Notes under the pieces: model-generated
What the model was told of the DNA's origin: nothing
Seen by the model: only the letters and a program-made list of their open reading frames with translations
The model's database searches: none
Part shown: one piece after another, positions 29,776 to 41,157 of the stretch
Numbering within the stretch: the stretch's first letter is position 1
How the letters are laid out: each line of letters begins with the position of its first letter
Program-made: the position numbers and the translations under genes
From: Marilutibacter spongiae
Lineage (GTDB): Bacteria; Pseudomonadota; Gammaproteobacteria; Xanthomonadales; Xanthomonadaceae
Assembly: GCF_014145325.1 (NCBI RefSeq)
Contig: NZ_JACHTF010000012.1
Coordinates: 54,678 to 118,677 of the forward strand
Reading direction: 5' to 3'
Length of the DNA stretch: 64,000 bases

Positions 29776-31767
29776 ATGAACGCGGGCGAGCATTCTCCTC
29801 GAGCCGGCGCCGCGAACGGCGCGGATGCCAGCGGCGTGCACTGGCGCGACAGCCTGCGCACCCGCATCGCGCTCTGGTCGGGCCTGATGGCGGTGGCGGT
29901 GGTGGTGGTGCTGACCCTGGCGATGGCGGCCTACCTGCGCCGCGACATCGCCGAGGATGCGCGGCTGGACACGCTCGCCAACGCGCGCCAGGCGGCCGAG
30001 CACCTCGACACCATGATGCACACCCTCGCGGTGACCACCGACGGCATGTCGTTGCTGGCGGCCGACACCGCGCTGGAGCCGTCGGTGCTGTCCGACACCC
30101 TGCGTGCGTTGATCGAGGCCACCCCGGGCTGCGTGGGCGGGCTGCTGGCGCTGGAGCCGCGCGGGCCCGGTGGCGCGCCGCATGCGGGCTACGTGGGCCT
30201 GGACGTGCCCGACAGGGACTTCATCGCGATGGGCTACGACTACCGCGCGCAGGCCTGGTTCCAGAAGACCCTGGAATCGCGCGAGGGCTGGTGGTCGGAG
30301 CCCTACCTCAACGAGACCGCCGGCGACGTGTGGATGGTCACCTACAACGCCGCCCTGTGGCCCGACGGCGCGGACGAGGCGCGCGGCATGGTCAGCCTGG
30401 ACCTGCCACTGACCACGCTCACCGACGACCTGCAGACCCTGGCCCACCTGCCCGGCTGGCGGGTGACGCTGGTCGCGCCCGACGGCACCCTCGCCCTGCA
30501 CCCGGAGATCGACGTCACCCGCGAGACGCGCACGGTCGGCGAGCTGGCCGAGGCCTTCGGCCGCGACGACCTGGCGCCGGCGATCGAGGCCATCCGCCAG
30601 CACCGCAGCTTCCAGATGGCGCATGCCGATGCCAACACCGGTGAGCAGCGCTTCACCGTGGTCGAGCCGGTCGGCGACAGCGGCTGGTCCCTGCTGGTCT
30701 CGCAATCGCACGCGCTGATGGCGGCCAAGCTCAACGAGGCCCTGCTCTGGCTGGCGGCGGGCGGGATCGTGCTCAGCCTGCTGTGCACGCTGCTGGTGCG
30801 CCGGCTGGCACGCAGGATCGCGCAGCCGGTGAGGCGCCTGTCGGCCTCGGCCGCGCAGCTGGCCAATGGCGACTATGAAACGCCGGTCGCCGACACCCGC
30901 CGGCGCGACGAGGTCGGGGTGATGGCGCGCACGCTGGAACATGCGCGCACGTCCATCCAGCGGCAGCTCACCGAGATCGAGGAAATGGGCGCGGCGCGGC
31001 AGAAGCTGGAGAGCGAACTGTCGATCGCGCGCGACATCCAGCTGGCGATGCTGCCGCCGGGACGCGTGATCGACCGCGCCGACCACCACCTGGAGGCCTA
31101 CGCCCAGCTGGAGCCGGCCAAGGCCGTGGGCGGCGATTTCTACAGCTTCGTCGAACTCGCCGACGGCGACCTGTGGTTCGCGATCGGCGACGTCTCCGAC
31201 AAGGGCGTGCCGGCGGCCTTGTTCATGGCCCGCAGCACCACCGTGCTCGAGGTCGCCGCGCGCGCCAGCGGCGACCCGCCCGACGTGCTCGCGCGCGCCT
31301 CGCGGCGCCTGGTGGAAGGCAACGACACCTGCATGTTCGCGACCGTGCTGTGCGGCCGCATCAACGTGCGCACCGGCGACTGCGTGCTCGCCAGCGCCGG
31401 CCACGACCCGCCGGTCCTGCTGCACCCGGACGGGCGCATCGAAACGCTGGAAGTGGAGACGGGACCGCCGCTGGGCTTCGAGGTCAGCGCCGATTTCCCA
31501 CGCTGGGAAGGCCGGCTGGAGCCGGGCATGACCTTGCTTGCGTATACCGACGGGGTGACCGAAGCCTTCGATGCCGGTAACGTCGCCTTTGGCATGGAGG
31601 GCATGATCGCCAGCATCGGCGCCGGTCGCGACGCGCGCGACCAGTGCGAGCACCTGATCGCCGACGTCCATGCCTATGCGCACCCGGCGGCGCAGGACGA
31701 CATCACCGTGCTGGCGATCCGCCTGCGCCAGGACGCGCCCCACCTGCAAGAGGAGGCCCCATGCTGA
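29776..31767 (+). CDS. SpoIIE/RsbU-type PP2C phosphatase with sensor and HAMP domains
   Basis: A 663-residue membrane protein. A first membrane helix (about 32-54) is followed by a periplasmic dCache-like sensor (about 60-295, with FIAMGYDYRAQAWFQKTL and the Cache-type GDSGWSLLVSQSH near its end), a second helix (about 312-332), a HAMP domain (about 335-385) and a coiled-coil. The phosphatase domain (about 415-655) has the metal motifs VGGDFYSF and IGDVSDKG, then YTDGVTEA and QDDITVLAI. By family knowledge it dephosphorylates a STAS antagonist. It is first in a four-gene partner-switching operon and overlaps the kinase gene by 7 bases. Confidence 0.93.
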   Translation: MNAGEHSPRAGAANGADASGVHWRDSLRTRIALWSGLMAVAVVVVLTLAMAAYLRRDIAEDARLDTLANARQAAEHLDTMMHTLAVTTDGMSLLAADTALEPSVLSDTLRALIEATPGCVGGLLALEPRGPGGAPHAGYVGLDVPDRDFIAMGYDYRAQAWFQKTLESREGWWSEPYLNETAGDVWMVTYNAALWPDGADEARGMVSLDLPLTTLTDDLQTLAHLPGWRVTLVAPDGTLALHPEIDVTRETRTVGELAEAFGRDDLAPAIEAIRQHRSFQMAHADANTGEQRFTVVEPVGDSGWSLLVSQSHALMAAKLNEALLWLAAGGIVLSLLCTLLVRRLARRIAQPVRRLSASAAQLANGDYETPVADTRRRDEVGVMARTLEHARTSIQRQLTEIEEMGAARQKLESELSIARDIQLAMLPPGRVIDRADHHLEAYAQLEPAKAVGGDFYSFVELADGDLWFAIGDVSDKGVPAALFMARSTTVLEVAARASGDPPDVLARASRRLVEGNDTCMFATVLCGRINVRTGDCVLASAGHDPPVLLHPDGRIETLEVETGPPLGFEVSADFPRWEGRLEPGMTLLAYTDGVTEAFDAGNVAFGMEGMIASIGAGRDARDQCEHLIADVHAYAHPAAQDDITVLAIRLRQDAPHLQEEAPC

Positions 31768-32195
31768 TCCGCCTGATCGTCCCCGGAGAACTGGCACGCG
31801 TCGAGGACATGAACGCATCGCTGGAAGCGGTGCTCATGCGCCATGGCATCGACCAGGCGCTGCGCGACGACGTGCGGCTGATCGTCGAGGAGCTGGCCAG
31901 CAACGTGATCAAGTACGGCGGCGACCCGAAGGGCATCCCCCGGCACGAGCTGTCGGTGCACATCGGCATCGACGACAGGCGCCTGCAACTGGAGTTCCGC
32001 GACACCGGCGCGCCGTTCGACCCCACCGCCGAGCCCGAACCCGACCTGGATGGGGATATCCTCGAACGCGACATCGGCGGCCTGGGCCTGCACCTCATCC
32101 GCAGCCTCGCCGAGTCGGTCGACTACCGCCGCGAAGAGCCCTACAACCTGCTGGACCTCAGCCTGCGCCTGAACGCCACGGAGAACGCGTCATGA
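31761..32195 (+). CDS. RsbW-like anti-sigma serine kinase / ATP-binding protein
   Basis: A 144-residue GHKL-type ATP-binding protein of the RsbW/SpoIIAB class. The N box is VRLIVEELASNVIKYGG (Glu and Asn present), the G1 box FRDTGAPFDP, and the lid/G2 region GGLGLHLIRSLAESVDYRR. Such proteins phosphorylate the STAS partner and sequester a sigma factor or another target. ATG overlaps the phosphatase stop (ATGCTGA), and a good AGGAGG lies upstream. No sigma factor gene is adjacent. Confidence 0.92.
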   Translation: MLIRLIVPGELARVEDMNASLEAVLMRHGIDQALRDDVRLIVEELASNVIKYGGDPKGIPRHELSVHIGIDDRRLQLEFRDTGAPFDPTAEPEPDLDGDILERDIGGLGLHLIRSLAESVDYRREEPYNLLDLSLRLNATENAS

Positions 32196-32575
32196 GCCTC
32201 GACATCACCATCCATCCGCCCGCCGACACCCAGCGGGTGGTCATCGCCGGCCGCCTCGACACCCATACCTATGCCGAGCTCGACGAGGCCCTGGTGCCGG
32301 TCCTCGCCGACCCCGGGGTCGGCACCCTGCTGCTGGACCTGGGCAGCCTCGAGTACATCAGCTCGGCCGGCATCCGCTCGCTGTTCAAGGCGCGCAAGGC
32401 CCTGGCCACGCGCGGCGGCAAGGTGCTGATCGCGAACCCGCAACCTCAGATCCGCAAGGTCTTCGACATGGTCAAGGCCGTGCCGATGAACGAGATCTTC
32501 GCCTCGGTGGAGGAAGCCGACGCCTACCTCGACGCCATGCAGCGCAAGGTGCTGCAGGGCGACGACGAGGTCTGA
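32192..32575 (+). CDS. STAS domain anti-sigma factor antagonist (first copy)
   Basis: A 127-residue SpoIIAA/RsbV-like protein. The STAS signature is VVIAGRLDTHTYAELDEAL, then LLLDLGSLEYISSAGIRSL, with the phosphorylatable Ser57/Ser58 position retained, and GGKVLIANPQPQIRKVFDMV. It starts with an ATGA overlap of the kinase stop, so the three upstream genes form one translational unit. It is predicted to be the phosphoswitch that binds the kinase when unphosphorylated. Confidence 0.93.
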   Translation: MSLDITIHPPADTQRVVIAGRLDTHTYAELDEALVPVLADPGVGTLLLDLGSLEYISSAGIRSLFKARKALATRGGKVLIANPQPQIRKVFDMVKAVPMNEIFASVEEADAYLDAMQRKVLQGDDEV

Positions 32576-32603
32576 CCGACCCATCGCGCAGGGACCGCCC
32601 GCC

Positions 32604-33011
32604 ATGCCCCTGGACATCGACGTCTATCCGGCCGTCAACGGCAACCAATACCTGAAGGTCTCGGGTCGCCTGGACTCGCACACCTACGAAGCGCTGGCCG
32701 AGCGCCTGGCCCCGCTGCTCGCCGAGCAGCCGCGTGCGCTGGTGCTCGACCTCGCCCACCTGGACTACATCAGCAGCGCCGGCATCCGTTGCATCCTGCA
32801 GGCGCGGCAGGCGCTGGCGCCGAGCCATGGCCACGTGCTGGTCCTGCACCCGCAGGCGCAGATCCGCAAGGTCCTCGACCTCGCCCGCGCCGTCCCGCTG
32901 GACGCCATCTTCAACACCACCGAGGCGCTCGACGCCTACCTCGACCAGGTGCAGAGGCAGGTGCTCGACGGCGAGATATGGGGCGAAAGCGAACCTGCGC
33001 GCGAGGATTGA
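32604..33011 (+). CDS. STAS domain anti-sigma factor antagonist (second copy)
   Basis: A 135-residue paralogue of the previous gene, 28 bp downstream. It keeps the same order: LKVSGRLDSHTYEALAERL, LVLDLAHLDYISSAGIRCI with Ser57/Ser58, and HVLVLHPQAQIRKVLDLARAV. It has a longer acidic C-terminus. Two STAS substrates after one phosphatase and one kinase suggest either a branched switch or separate partners; this is inferred from gene order. Confidence 0.92.
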   Translation: MPLDIDVYPAVNGNQYLKVSGRLDSHTYEALAERLAPLLAEQPRALVLDLAHLDYISSAGIRCILQARQALAPSHGHVLVLHPQAQIRKVLDLARAVPLDAIFNTTEALDAYLDQVQRQVLDGEIWGESEPARED

Positions 33012-33616
33012 ATGACTTCGCGGTCGCGACGCGGGGCGGGGCGGGGGCCGCGTCGTATCGGATACCTTCGCCGGGTAGCCATCCCACGCGGGGTGCAATG
33101 AGCGTTGCTTATTGCGCCCTACAAGATCCGCAGACGACGTCGCATGGCCTGTCGTAGGGTGTAATAAGCGCAGCGCATTGCACCGGATGGGGGCGATCGA
33201 CTCGAACATGGCGCGCGGCGATGGGGGTCGCTTCGCTCGACCCATCCTACGGGGCCTATCTCGTCGAGATGAGACGAAGAAGCCGGAAATCCAAAGGCTG
33301 GATCCCAGCGTTCGCTGGGATGACGGTGTGCGGATTCACTGCTCTGGGGAAAATGTGCGATCACGACCTCCCGAGGCAATGAGGCAAAGCTTGTCGTGCC
33401 CTTCGTTACTCCATGTCACGTCATCCCAGCGGACGCTGGGATCCAGCTCTTACTCGTTGCGGCCACCGTAGAAACAGCCACCGGCAACGGAGATCCCCAC
33501 ACGCAAGCGGGTACAACGCTTGGCCGCATGGCGTGTCGTAGGGTGCAACAAACGCAGCGCATTGCACCGCATGGGAATGCGCGGGCCCGGCCGGGTCGGC
33601 GGGCCCGCGCGTGGGG
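33012..33616. other. Intergenic region packed with REP-like elements
   Basis: No credible gene in about 600 bp. It holds family C elements at 33091-33122, 33154-33185 and 33538-33569 (core ATAAGCGCAGCGCATTGCAC), a family A half at about 33221-33251, and family D palindromes at 33292-33326 and 33418-33446. A GC-rich 11-bp-arm hairpin follows at 33579-33610. Confidence 0.85.
33579..33610 (-). terminator. Hairpin downstream of maeB
   Basis: The arms GCGCGGGCCCG / CGGGCCCGCGC lie 7 bases past the maeB stop codon on the minus strand. No T run follows it, so it may be a stabilising 3' hairpin rather than an intrinsic terminator. Confidence 0.45.
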
Positions 33617-35911
<2,295 letters not shown>

Positions 35912-36579
35912 CACGGGGGAAATCAGGGACGGGAGCCCGATTCTACCGGGGATGGCCGGGAGGGACAGGGGCGAACAGCCGCACGGCGGCCAGCGGGCGC
36001 GGCATCGACGGCCCCTGTTCACATTCGTGGCAAGCGGCCGGCATTGGCACAGTACGGTTACGTATTGGCGCGCACGCGGGAATGCACGGCGCCCAAACCG
36101 GCGAAGGCCGAAATCAAGGGCCCATGCAAAGGCAGCCTAGCCGTGGGGTGGATCGAGCCGAAGGCGATACCCACCGTCGCCACCATCGGCTACGACGCAC
36201 GATGGGTTTTGCTTCGCGCTACCCATCCTACGGTGCTGCCCGAAAGGCTGGATCCCAGCGTGCGCTGGGGTGAGGCGGACCGCTTGCGCGGCACAGCCGC
36301 GCGGTCTGGCCGAACGCCCAGCGCGCTGCGCTGGGCCGGGGTCGAATTGCCCGCCCTTGGTCGCGCCAATACCAGGTGGATCGAGCCGAACGCGATACCC
36401 ACTGTCGCCGCTGCCGGCCATGACGCACGATGGGTTTTGCTTCGCGCTACCCATCCTACGAGAGCAGGCGTTGCGACCGGGACGCGGGGTGCCTCACATT
36501 CCCCACTCCCCACTCCCCAATCACCAATCACCAATCACCAATCACCAATCACCAATCACCAATCACCAATCACCAATCA
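35912..36579. other. Intergenic region with two inverted BIME copies and short tandem repeats
   Basis: No credible gene. Two family A pairs at 36146-36233 and 36376-36460 have the same palindrome pair as the tandem array at 1.2-2.8 kb but in the opposite orientation (GATGGGTTTTGCTTCGCGCT then ACCCATCCTAC). A family D element lies at 36239-36273. A 7-bp repeat (CCAATCA) runs from about 36517 to the next stop codon. Confidence 0.85.
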
Positions 36580-36580
36580 C
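36517..36580. repeat. Tandem CCAATCA repeat
   Basis: Nine copies of a 7-bp unit, essentially perfect, directly abut the stop codon of the QEGLA-motif gene. Such runs are mutation-prone by slippage. Confidence 0.9.
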
Positions 36581-37842
36581 TAGAAAGCCAACGGCTCGTC
36601 GCCGCCGGCAATGGCGTCCAGGCGGATGCGGTTGGCGAACAGGGAGAAGGCCAGCATGCCGGCCAGGCCGTTGGCGCGGGTGATCCAGTGCGGCATCCAG
36701 CGCGCGGGCTCGAGCACGCCCTCGACGAACAAGGGCTCGAAGCGCTGGACGTCGTCGAGCGTCATCTTGCCGGCGAACAGCCAGCGGCACAGCTGCAGCT
36801 TCTGCTCGCGCAGCGCCCAGCGGAAGAAGGTGTGCACCGACACCAGGCCCCGCAGGTACACCGCATCCTTGGTGAAGGCCGCCCCGCCGGTGACCGGGCA
36901 GCCGCGAAACACCCGCTGGGCCGAGGCGAAGCTCTCCTCGTCGGTCTGGCCGGCGGCCAGGAAGTAGCGGAAGACCTCGATGAAGTCGGCGCCGCGCAGG
37001 GCCATGTCGACGGCCTCGATGCGCAGGCTGATGCGCTTCATGCGACCGATATCGATGCTGCCGGTGATCTGTTCGGCGAAGGTGGCCAGGCCTTCCTGGG
37101 TTTCCGTGCTGCGCGGCGAGGCCAGGCCCAGGCTGGCGAGCACCGGCTGCGCGCGACCGTTGATCGCGGTCAGCGAATGGACGAAGGCCTCGTGCTGGAG
37201 CAGCTGGTCGCGATCGTAGTCGCTGAAGGCGGCGTTGGAGCGCAGGCGGATGCGGGTGGCGCCGGCGGCGGCCTTGGCGATCATGTCCGGGTCGAGTTCG
37301 ACCTCGATCACCCGTTCGCCGAAGAAGTTGTCGAGGTCGCGCTGCAGTTGCAGCTGCAAGGCGGTCGCCGACACGGTGATGTGCTCGGCCGGGGCCAGCA
37401 ACTCGCGGTCGAGCTCGTCGGCGATCGAGATGAAATGCAGCGCCGCCTCGACCGCACTGGGTCCCTTGCCCGGCAAGGCTTCGTCGGGCCGTCCATAGAG
37501 CTGGATGGAATAGCGACTGACCTCGGCGGTGCCCAGCGATTCGAGCAGGCGGGTGGCGGTGCTCCAGCTGTGCGCGGACTCGCGCAGGTACTGGCCCAGC
37601 GGGTGGTCGGGATCGGCGTCGGCGGCCACCGCGTCCAGTTCGGCGCGGACCTCGCTGAAGTCGTGGCGCGGATACTCGATGCGCGGCAGGATCGCCGCGC
37701 CGCGCGCGTGGTCGGCCAGGAAGCGCGCCTCGACCTCGGCGGGCCAGCTGGTCAGCGAAAGAAGGTGGATGCCCCGCGCGGCCTTGACCATCCGCTCGTC
37801 GAGCGCGGCATGGTGGGCGATGTCTGGCGGGAAATCCGGCAT
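36580..37842 (-). CDS. QEGLA-motif protein, DUF1704 (MATCAP-like metallopeptidase family)
   Basis: A 420-residue protein matching the family called flavohemoglobin expression-modulating QEGLA motif protein. The signature STETQEGLATFAEQIT is preceded by LLQHEAFVHSLTAINGR, which supplies an HExxxH pair; HExxxH plus the Glu of QEGLA is the zinc site of the eukaryotic relative MATCAP. An N-terminal helical region (about 1-90) and a C-terminal region (about 290-420) complete the family length. The activity in bacteria is not established. It is cytosolic and 84 bp from rsgA on the same strand. Confidence 0.88.
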   Translation of the reverse strand: MPDFPPDIAHHAALDERMVKAARGIHLLSLTSWPAEVEARFLADHARGAAILPRIEYPRHDFSEVRAELDAVAADADPDHPLGQYLRESAHSWSTATRLLESLGTAEVSRYSIQLYGRPDEALPGKGPSAVEAALHFISIADELDRELLAPAEHITVSATALQLQLQRDLDNFFGERVIEVELDPDMIAKAAAGATRIRLRSNAAFSDYDRDQLLQHEAFVHSLTAINGRAQPVLASLGLASPRSTETQEGLATFAEQITGSIDIGRMKRISLRIEAVDMALRGADFIEVFRYFLAAGQTDEESFASAQRVFRGCPVTGGAAFTKDAVYLRGLVSVHTFFRWALREQKLQLCRWLFAGKMTLDDVQRFEPLFVEGVLEPARWMPHWITRANGLAGMLAFSLFANRIRLDAIAGGDEPLAF

Positions 37843-37926
37843 GGCGTGGACGGGGCCCGGGAAGCTGCTTCGCCCCGAGCATAGCCCCTGCGGGCCGTCG
37901 CGGGCGGGATCGCCGTCGCGAAGGGC

Positions 37927-39069
37927 TCAGTCCTCGCCGTATTTTTCGTCGCGACGGGCTTTCTGGATGCGCGCGTACTGCCGGGTGGTGGACTTCTGCT
38001 CGCTGCGACGATCGGCCAGGGTGGCGGCGGCGCCGGCGACCTCGTCGCGCAGCTTGTGGTAGTTGGCCACGCGCTGGGCGTCGAGCGTCCCGGCCTCGAT
38101 CGCCGCGCGCACCGCGCAGCCGGGTTCGCGCCCGTGCGCGCAATCGCGGAAGCGGCACTGTTCGGCCAGGGCGTCGATGTCGCTGAAGTTCTCGGTGACG
38201 TCTTCCTCGCCGGTCGGCTTGAGCTCGCGCATGCCGGGCGTGTCGATCAGGCAGGCCCCCGAGGGCAACGGCACCAGCGCGCGGTGGGTGGTGGTGTGAC
38301 GGCCGCGGGAGTCGCTGCCCCGTACCTCGCCGGTCTTCATGCGGTCGCGGCCGAGCAGGCTGTTGGTCAGGGTCGACTTGCCCGCGCCGGAACTGCCCAC
38401 CAGCACCACGGTGCGCCCCGGATGCAGCCAGTCGGCCAGGGCGTCGACGCTGCCGGCGTCGCGCGCATTGATCGGTACCACCGCCAGGCCTTCCAGGCCC
38501 AGGCTGGCGAGGTCGTCGATGGCGGCGGCGACCGCGCCGGCGCGTTCGGCCTCGGCCAGGTCGGCCTTGGTCAGTACCACGACCGGTTCCGCGCCACCGC
38601 TGCGCACCAGCAGCAGGTAGCGCTCGATGCGGCGCGGGTTGAAATCGTCGTCCAGGCCGCAGACCACGAACACCGTATCGACGTTGGCGGCGATCAGCTG
38701 CTGCTTGTAGTGTTCGCCGGCGGCGGCGCGCTTGATCGCGCTGTAACGCGGCAGCAGGGCGACGATGCGCGCGGTCGCGCCCTCGCCCTCGACCAGCACC
38801 CAGTCGCCGACCGCCGGCCGCGACTCGGGCGCGGTGCCGCCCTTGCGGTAGGTGCTGGCGCGCTGCCATTCGGGCAGGGACTCGGCCGGATAGCCGTCTT
38901 CAAGCGACTCGGCGACCAGGTACCCACTGCGGTGCTGCTCGACGATCCGGGCCGGCCGCGCGGCCGGATGGGCTATAAACAGAACTGCCCAGCCGCCGGG
39001 AACGCTTTCGCCTGCAATGGGCCGCGACCCGGCAAAGGGCCAACCGATTACCTGTAGCGCAGAGGTCAT
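37927..39069 (-). CDS. rsgA: Ribosome small subunit-dependent GTPase A
   Basis: A 380-residue circularly permuted GTPase that helps late 30S subunit maturation. Order: an N-terminal OB domain (about 30-125, RPAVGDWVLVEGEG), then G4 VLTKADLAEA, G5, the P-loop VLVGSSGAGKSTLTNSLLG, the switch region SRGRHTTTHRAL and G3 LIDTPGMRELKP, then a zinc-binding helical domain with CRFRDCAHGREPGC (Cys-x5-Cys-x-His-x5-Cys). The C-terminus is basic. The order of motifs and length are as expected. Confidence 0.95.
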   Translation of the reverse strand: MTSALQVIGWPFAGSRPIAGESVPGGWAVLFIAHPAARPARIVEQHRSGYLVAESLEDGYPAESLPEWQRASTYRKGGTAPESRPAVGDWVLVEGEGATARIVALLPRYSAIKRAAAGEHYKQQLIAANVDTVFVVCGLDDDFNPRRIERYLLLVRSGGAEPVVVLTKADLAEAERAGAVAAAIDDLASLGLEGLAVVPINARDAGSVDALADWLHPGRTVVLVGSSGAGKSTLTNSLLGRDRMKTGEVRGSDSRGRHTTTHRALVPLPSGACLIDTPGMRELKPTGEEDVTENFSDIDALAEQCRFRDCAHGREPGCAVRAAIEAGTLDAQRVANYHKLRDEVAGAAATLADRRSEQKSTTRQYARIQKARRDEKYGED

Positions 39070-39224
39070 ACGAATAGATCACCATCGCGGTTAGCGGGAT
39101 TCTACCGGACGGAAGAAGAGGAGTGCTGCTTAGGCAACAAGTTCTACAACATTCGGAGTTGTTTGACGTGATGCTTCTTTTGCAGGAGTCTCATCACGCA
39201 CAGACAAGGAACAAGGAGGTCAAC

Positions 39225-40891
39225 GTGTCTACTATGTGCTCCTCGTCTCGCTCGCCAAACCCCTCAAGGGCAAAGCCACTCATGAGGACTGGACTACGTC
39301 GCGCTCTGTTGGCACTCGCCCTGGCATTGGGCGCTCCGGCAGTCACCGCTCAGACTGAAGGTAAGGAACGACCGCTATCGCCCTTCCAGATGAAGCAGAC
39401 AGAACGTGCTCAGCTGGAGAGCATGCTTAAAGCAGAGTTGCAGCGGACTGTCGACAGCCAGAAGCGCATTGAAGGGCAGGGGAAACATCCTCTTGTCCTG
39501 TCCGCCCGATTCGAACGTCGCGACGAGTTTGGCAGGGGCGCCAACACGCCTTGGTTGATCGTAGACATCAGCAAAGGATATCTACCGCGCAACCCAGACT
39601 ACAACCGAGGCGTACGCCATATGGGCGCCGACTTCGAAGACATACTATCCGAACTCCACAATACTGCCTACGAACTACTTCTTGACGTAGTTCATATCAA
39701 GGGAGTCGAATTCCTATTTGATGGCAGAGACATCTACCACTATTACCCTGAAGATTCACCTCCAGAATATTTTGACCCTTCTCACAAAGATGCAGTCTCA
39801 TCAGCAGCCACTAGTACTGTAGTCGTAGCAGCTGGGCATGGCATCTATCGGAACTATGGATCTGTGTGCGGCCTGGCCTGGTGTCCGCAGCGCGATGAGC
39901 ACAATGGTATCACCGAAGATTTCGTCACACCGGGGTACGCTGCAGAGTTGAAAAAATGGCTGATTGAACGCAGCCACGAGACAGTCACCATGATCGGCAA
40001 TCCCCGTTCCAAATCAACCGATACGCACCAACCCAGTGGCCAACCATGGTGGAAGCTAGGGGCACGCTATTCCTTGGAGGCGAGCTATCCAGACAGTCCT
40101 GAGATCTGGCACTCGCTTCCGAATAATACCGGCCACCTGCGCGAACGCAATGAGGACATACGCAGCCGGCCGCTGTTTGCTAACCACATAGGCGCTGGAA
40201 CCATACTTCACCTACATACCAATGCCGCAAACCCATCAGCTACAGGGGTGCGGGTATTGTTTCACACAGGCCGAGCTATCGACGAGAAACTTGGGAATAG
40301 CATTTTATGCTACATGAAAGAGCTTATTCATGCTCAAGAGCCTTATGAAGATTACACTGTTCCAAATATGGCGATTCCGCGCAATGACTTGGGTGAGAAT
40401 AGCTTAGCCCACATGCCCCCATTATTATAGAATCAGGCTTTCACACAAATACGAGCGACGCAACCGCGCTAAAGGACCCTGTTTTTCGAACAGCCGCAAT
40501 GAAAGGAGTTGAAAAGGGTTATCGCTTGCATGCTGCGGGAGAACCATGCAGAGAGTTCAAGATCACTGACATACCCTTGATCGGAGCTGGCTCCAATCCG
40601 CCTGCTCAATACGCACCCTTGGTGGCGTATTATGAAGGATACCCGCAGCATCCCGCCACGGTCGAAGTGGAGATACTACATTGCCCCAACGGTGTGGAAT
40701 GCGAAGGCGGCACCTATCCAGCGATCGGAGCTGAGTCTCCATTGGTGTTCCCCTTCAGGTGTGGAGGGGATCCGCCGGAAGATCAAGTCATCGAGTTTCG
40801 CGCTCGCCTCACTGACGCAGACGGCGTGACGACCGAGTGGCACGAGGGCAGCTTTACCTGCATGGGCATGGTATTTACTGACATGAGCTGA
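39225..40891 (+). pseudogene. N-acetylmuramoyl-L-alanine amidase (Amidase_3), frameshifted
   Basis: A secreted peptidoglycan amidase gene in an AT-rich patch. A GTG start follows a strong AAGGAGGT (39213-39220); a signal peptide ends near VTAQ. Amidase_3 elements are present: VVVAAGHGIY, and RSRPLFANHIGAGTILHLHTNA with SATGVRVLF. The frame stops at a TAG (40428-40430) just after AHMPP. The next frame over continues the same domain as IIESGFHTNTSDATALKDPVFR, which contains the expected catalytic Glu, and runs on through an about 110-residue extra C-terminal region to 40891. One base is missing at a C run (40416-40420). As read, the product lacks the catalytic Glu. It is either a real null allele or a consensus error. 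Confidence 0.82.
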
Positions 40892-41157
40892 CAGCCCTCA
40901 CCGGGCCAGGGAGTCACCCGCACCCACATTTAATTCGCAGGACGTTTGGGCGTCAGCGTTATCCGCGCCCAAGACAATGTGTGGTCTAGCCATCGATAAC
41001 TGGAATCCGGACCGTGCAAATTCCGGCGGTCAGCGGTGCCATAAATCGGGCTCGGGACAACGCGTGCATATCGGCATTGTCCTGATTGGACACGACCGCG
41101 CAATCGGATAGTCTGGCGGAAATTTGGCCCATCCCTACACACCGCCCCTTCCCGCCG

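Noticed and set aside
40416..40430. Programmed ribosomal frameshift in the amidase gene
   Set aside because: The site (ATG CCC CCA TTA) does not match a canonical X XXY YYZ heptamer and no stimulatory structure was seen. A one-base indel is simpler.
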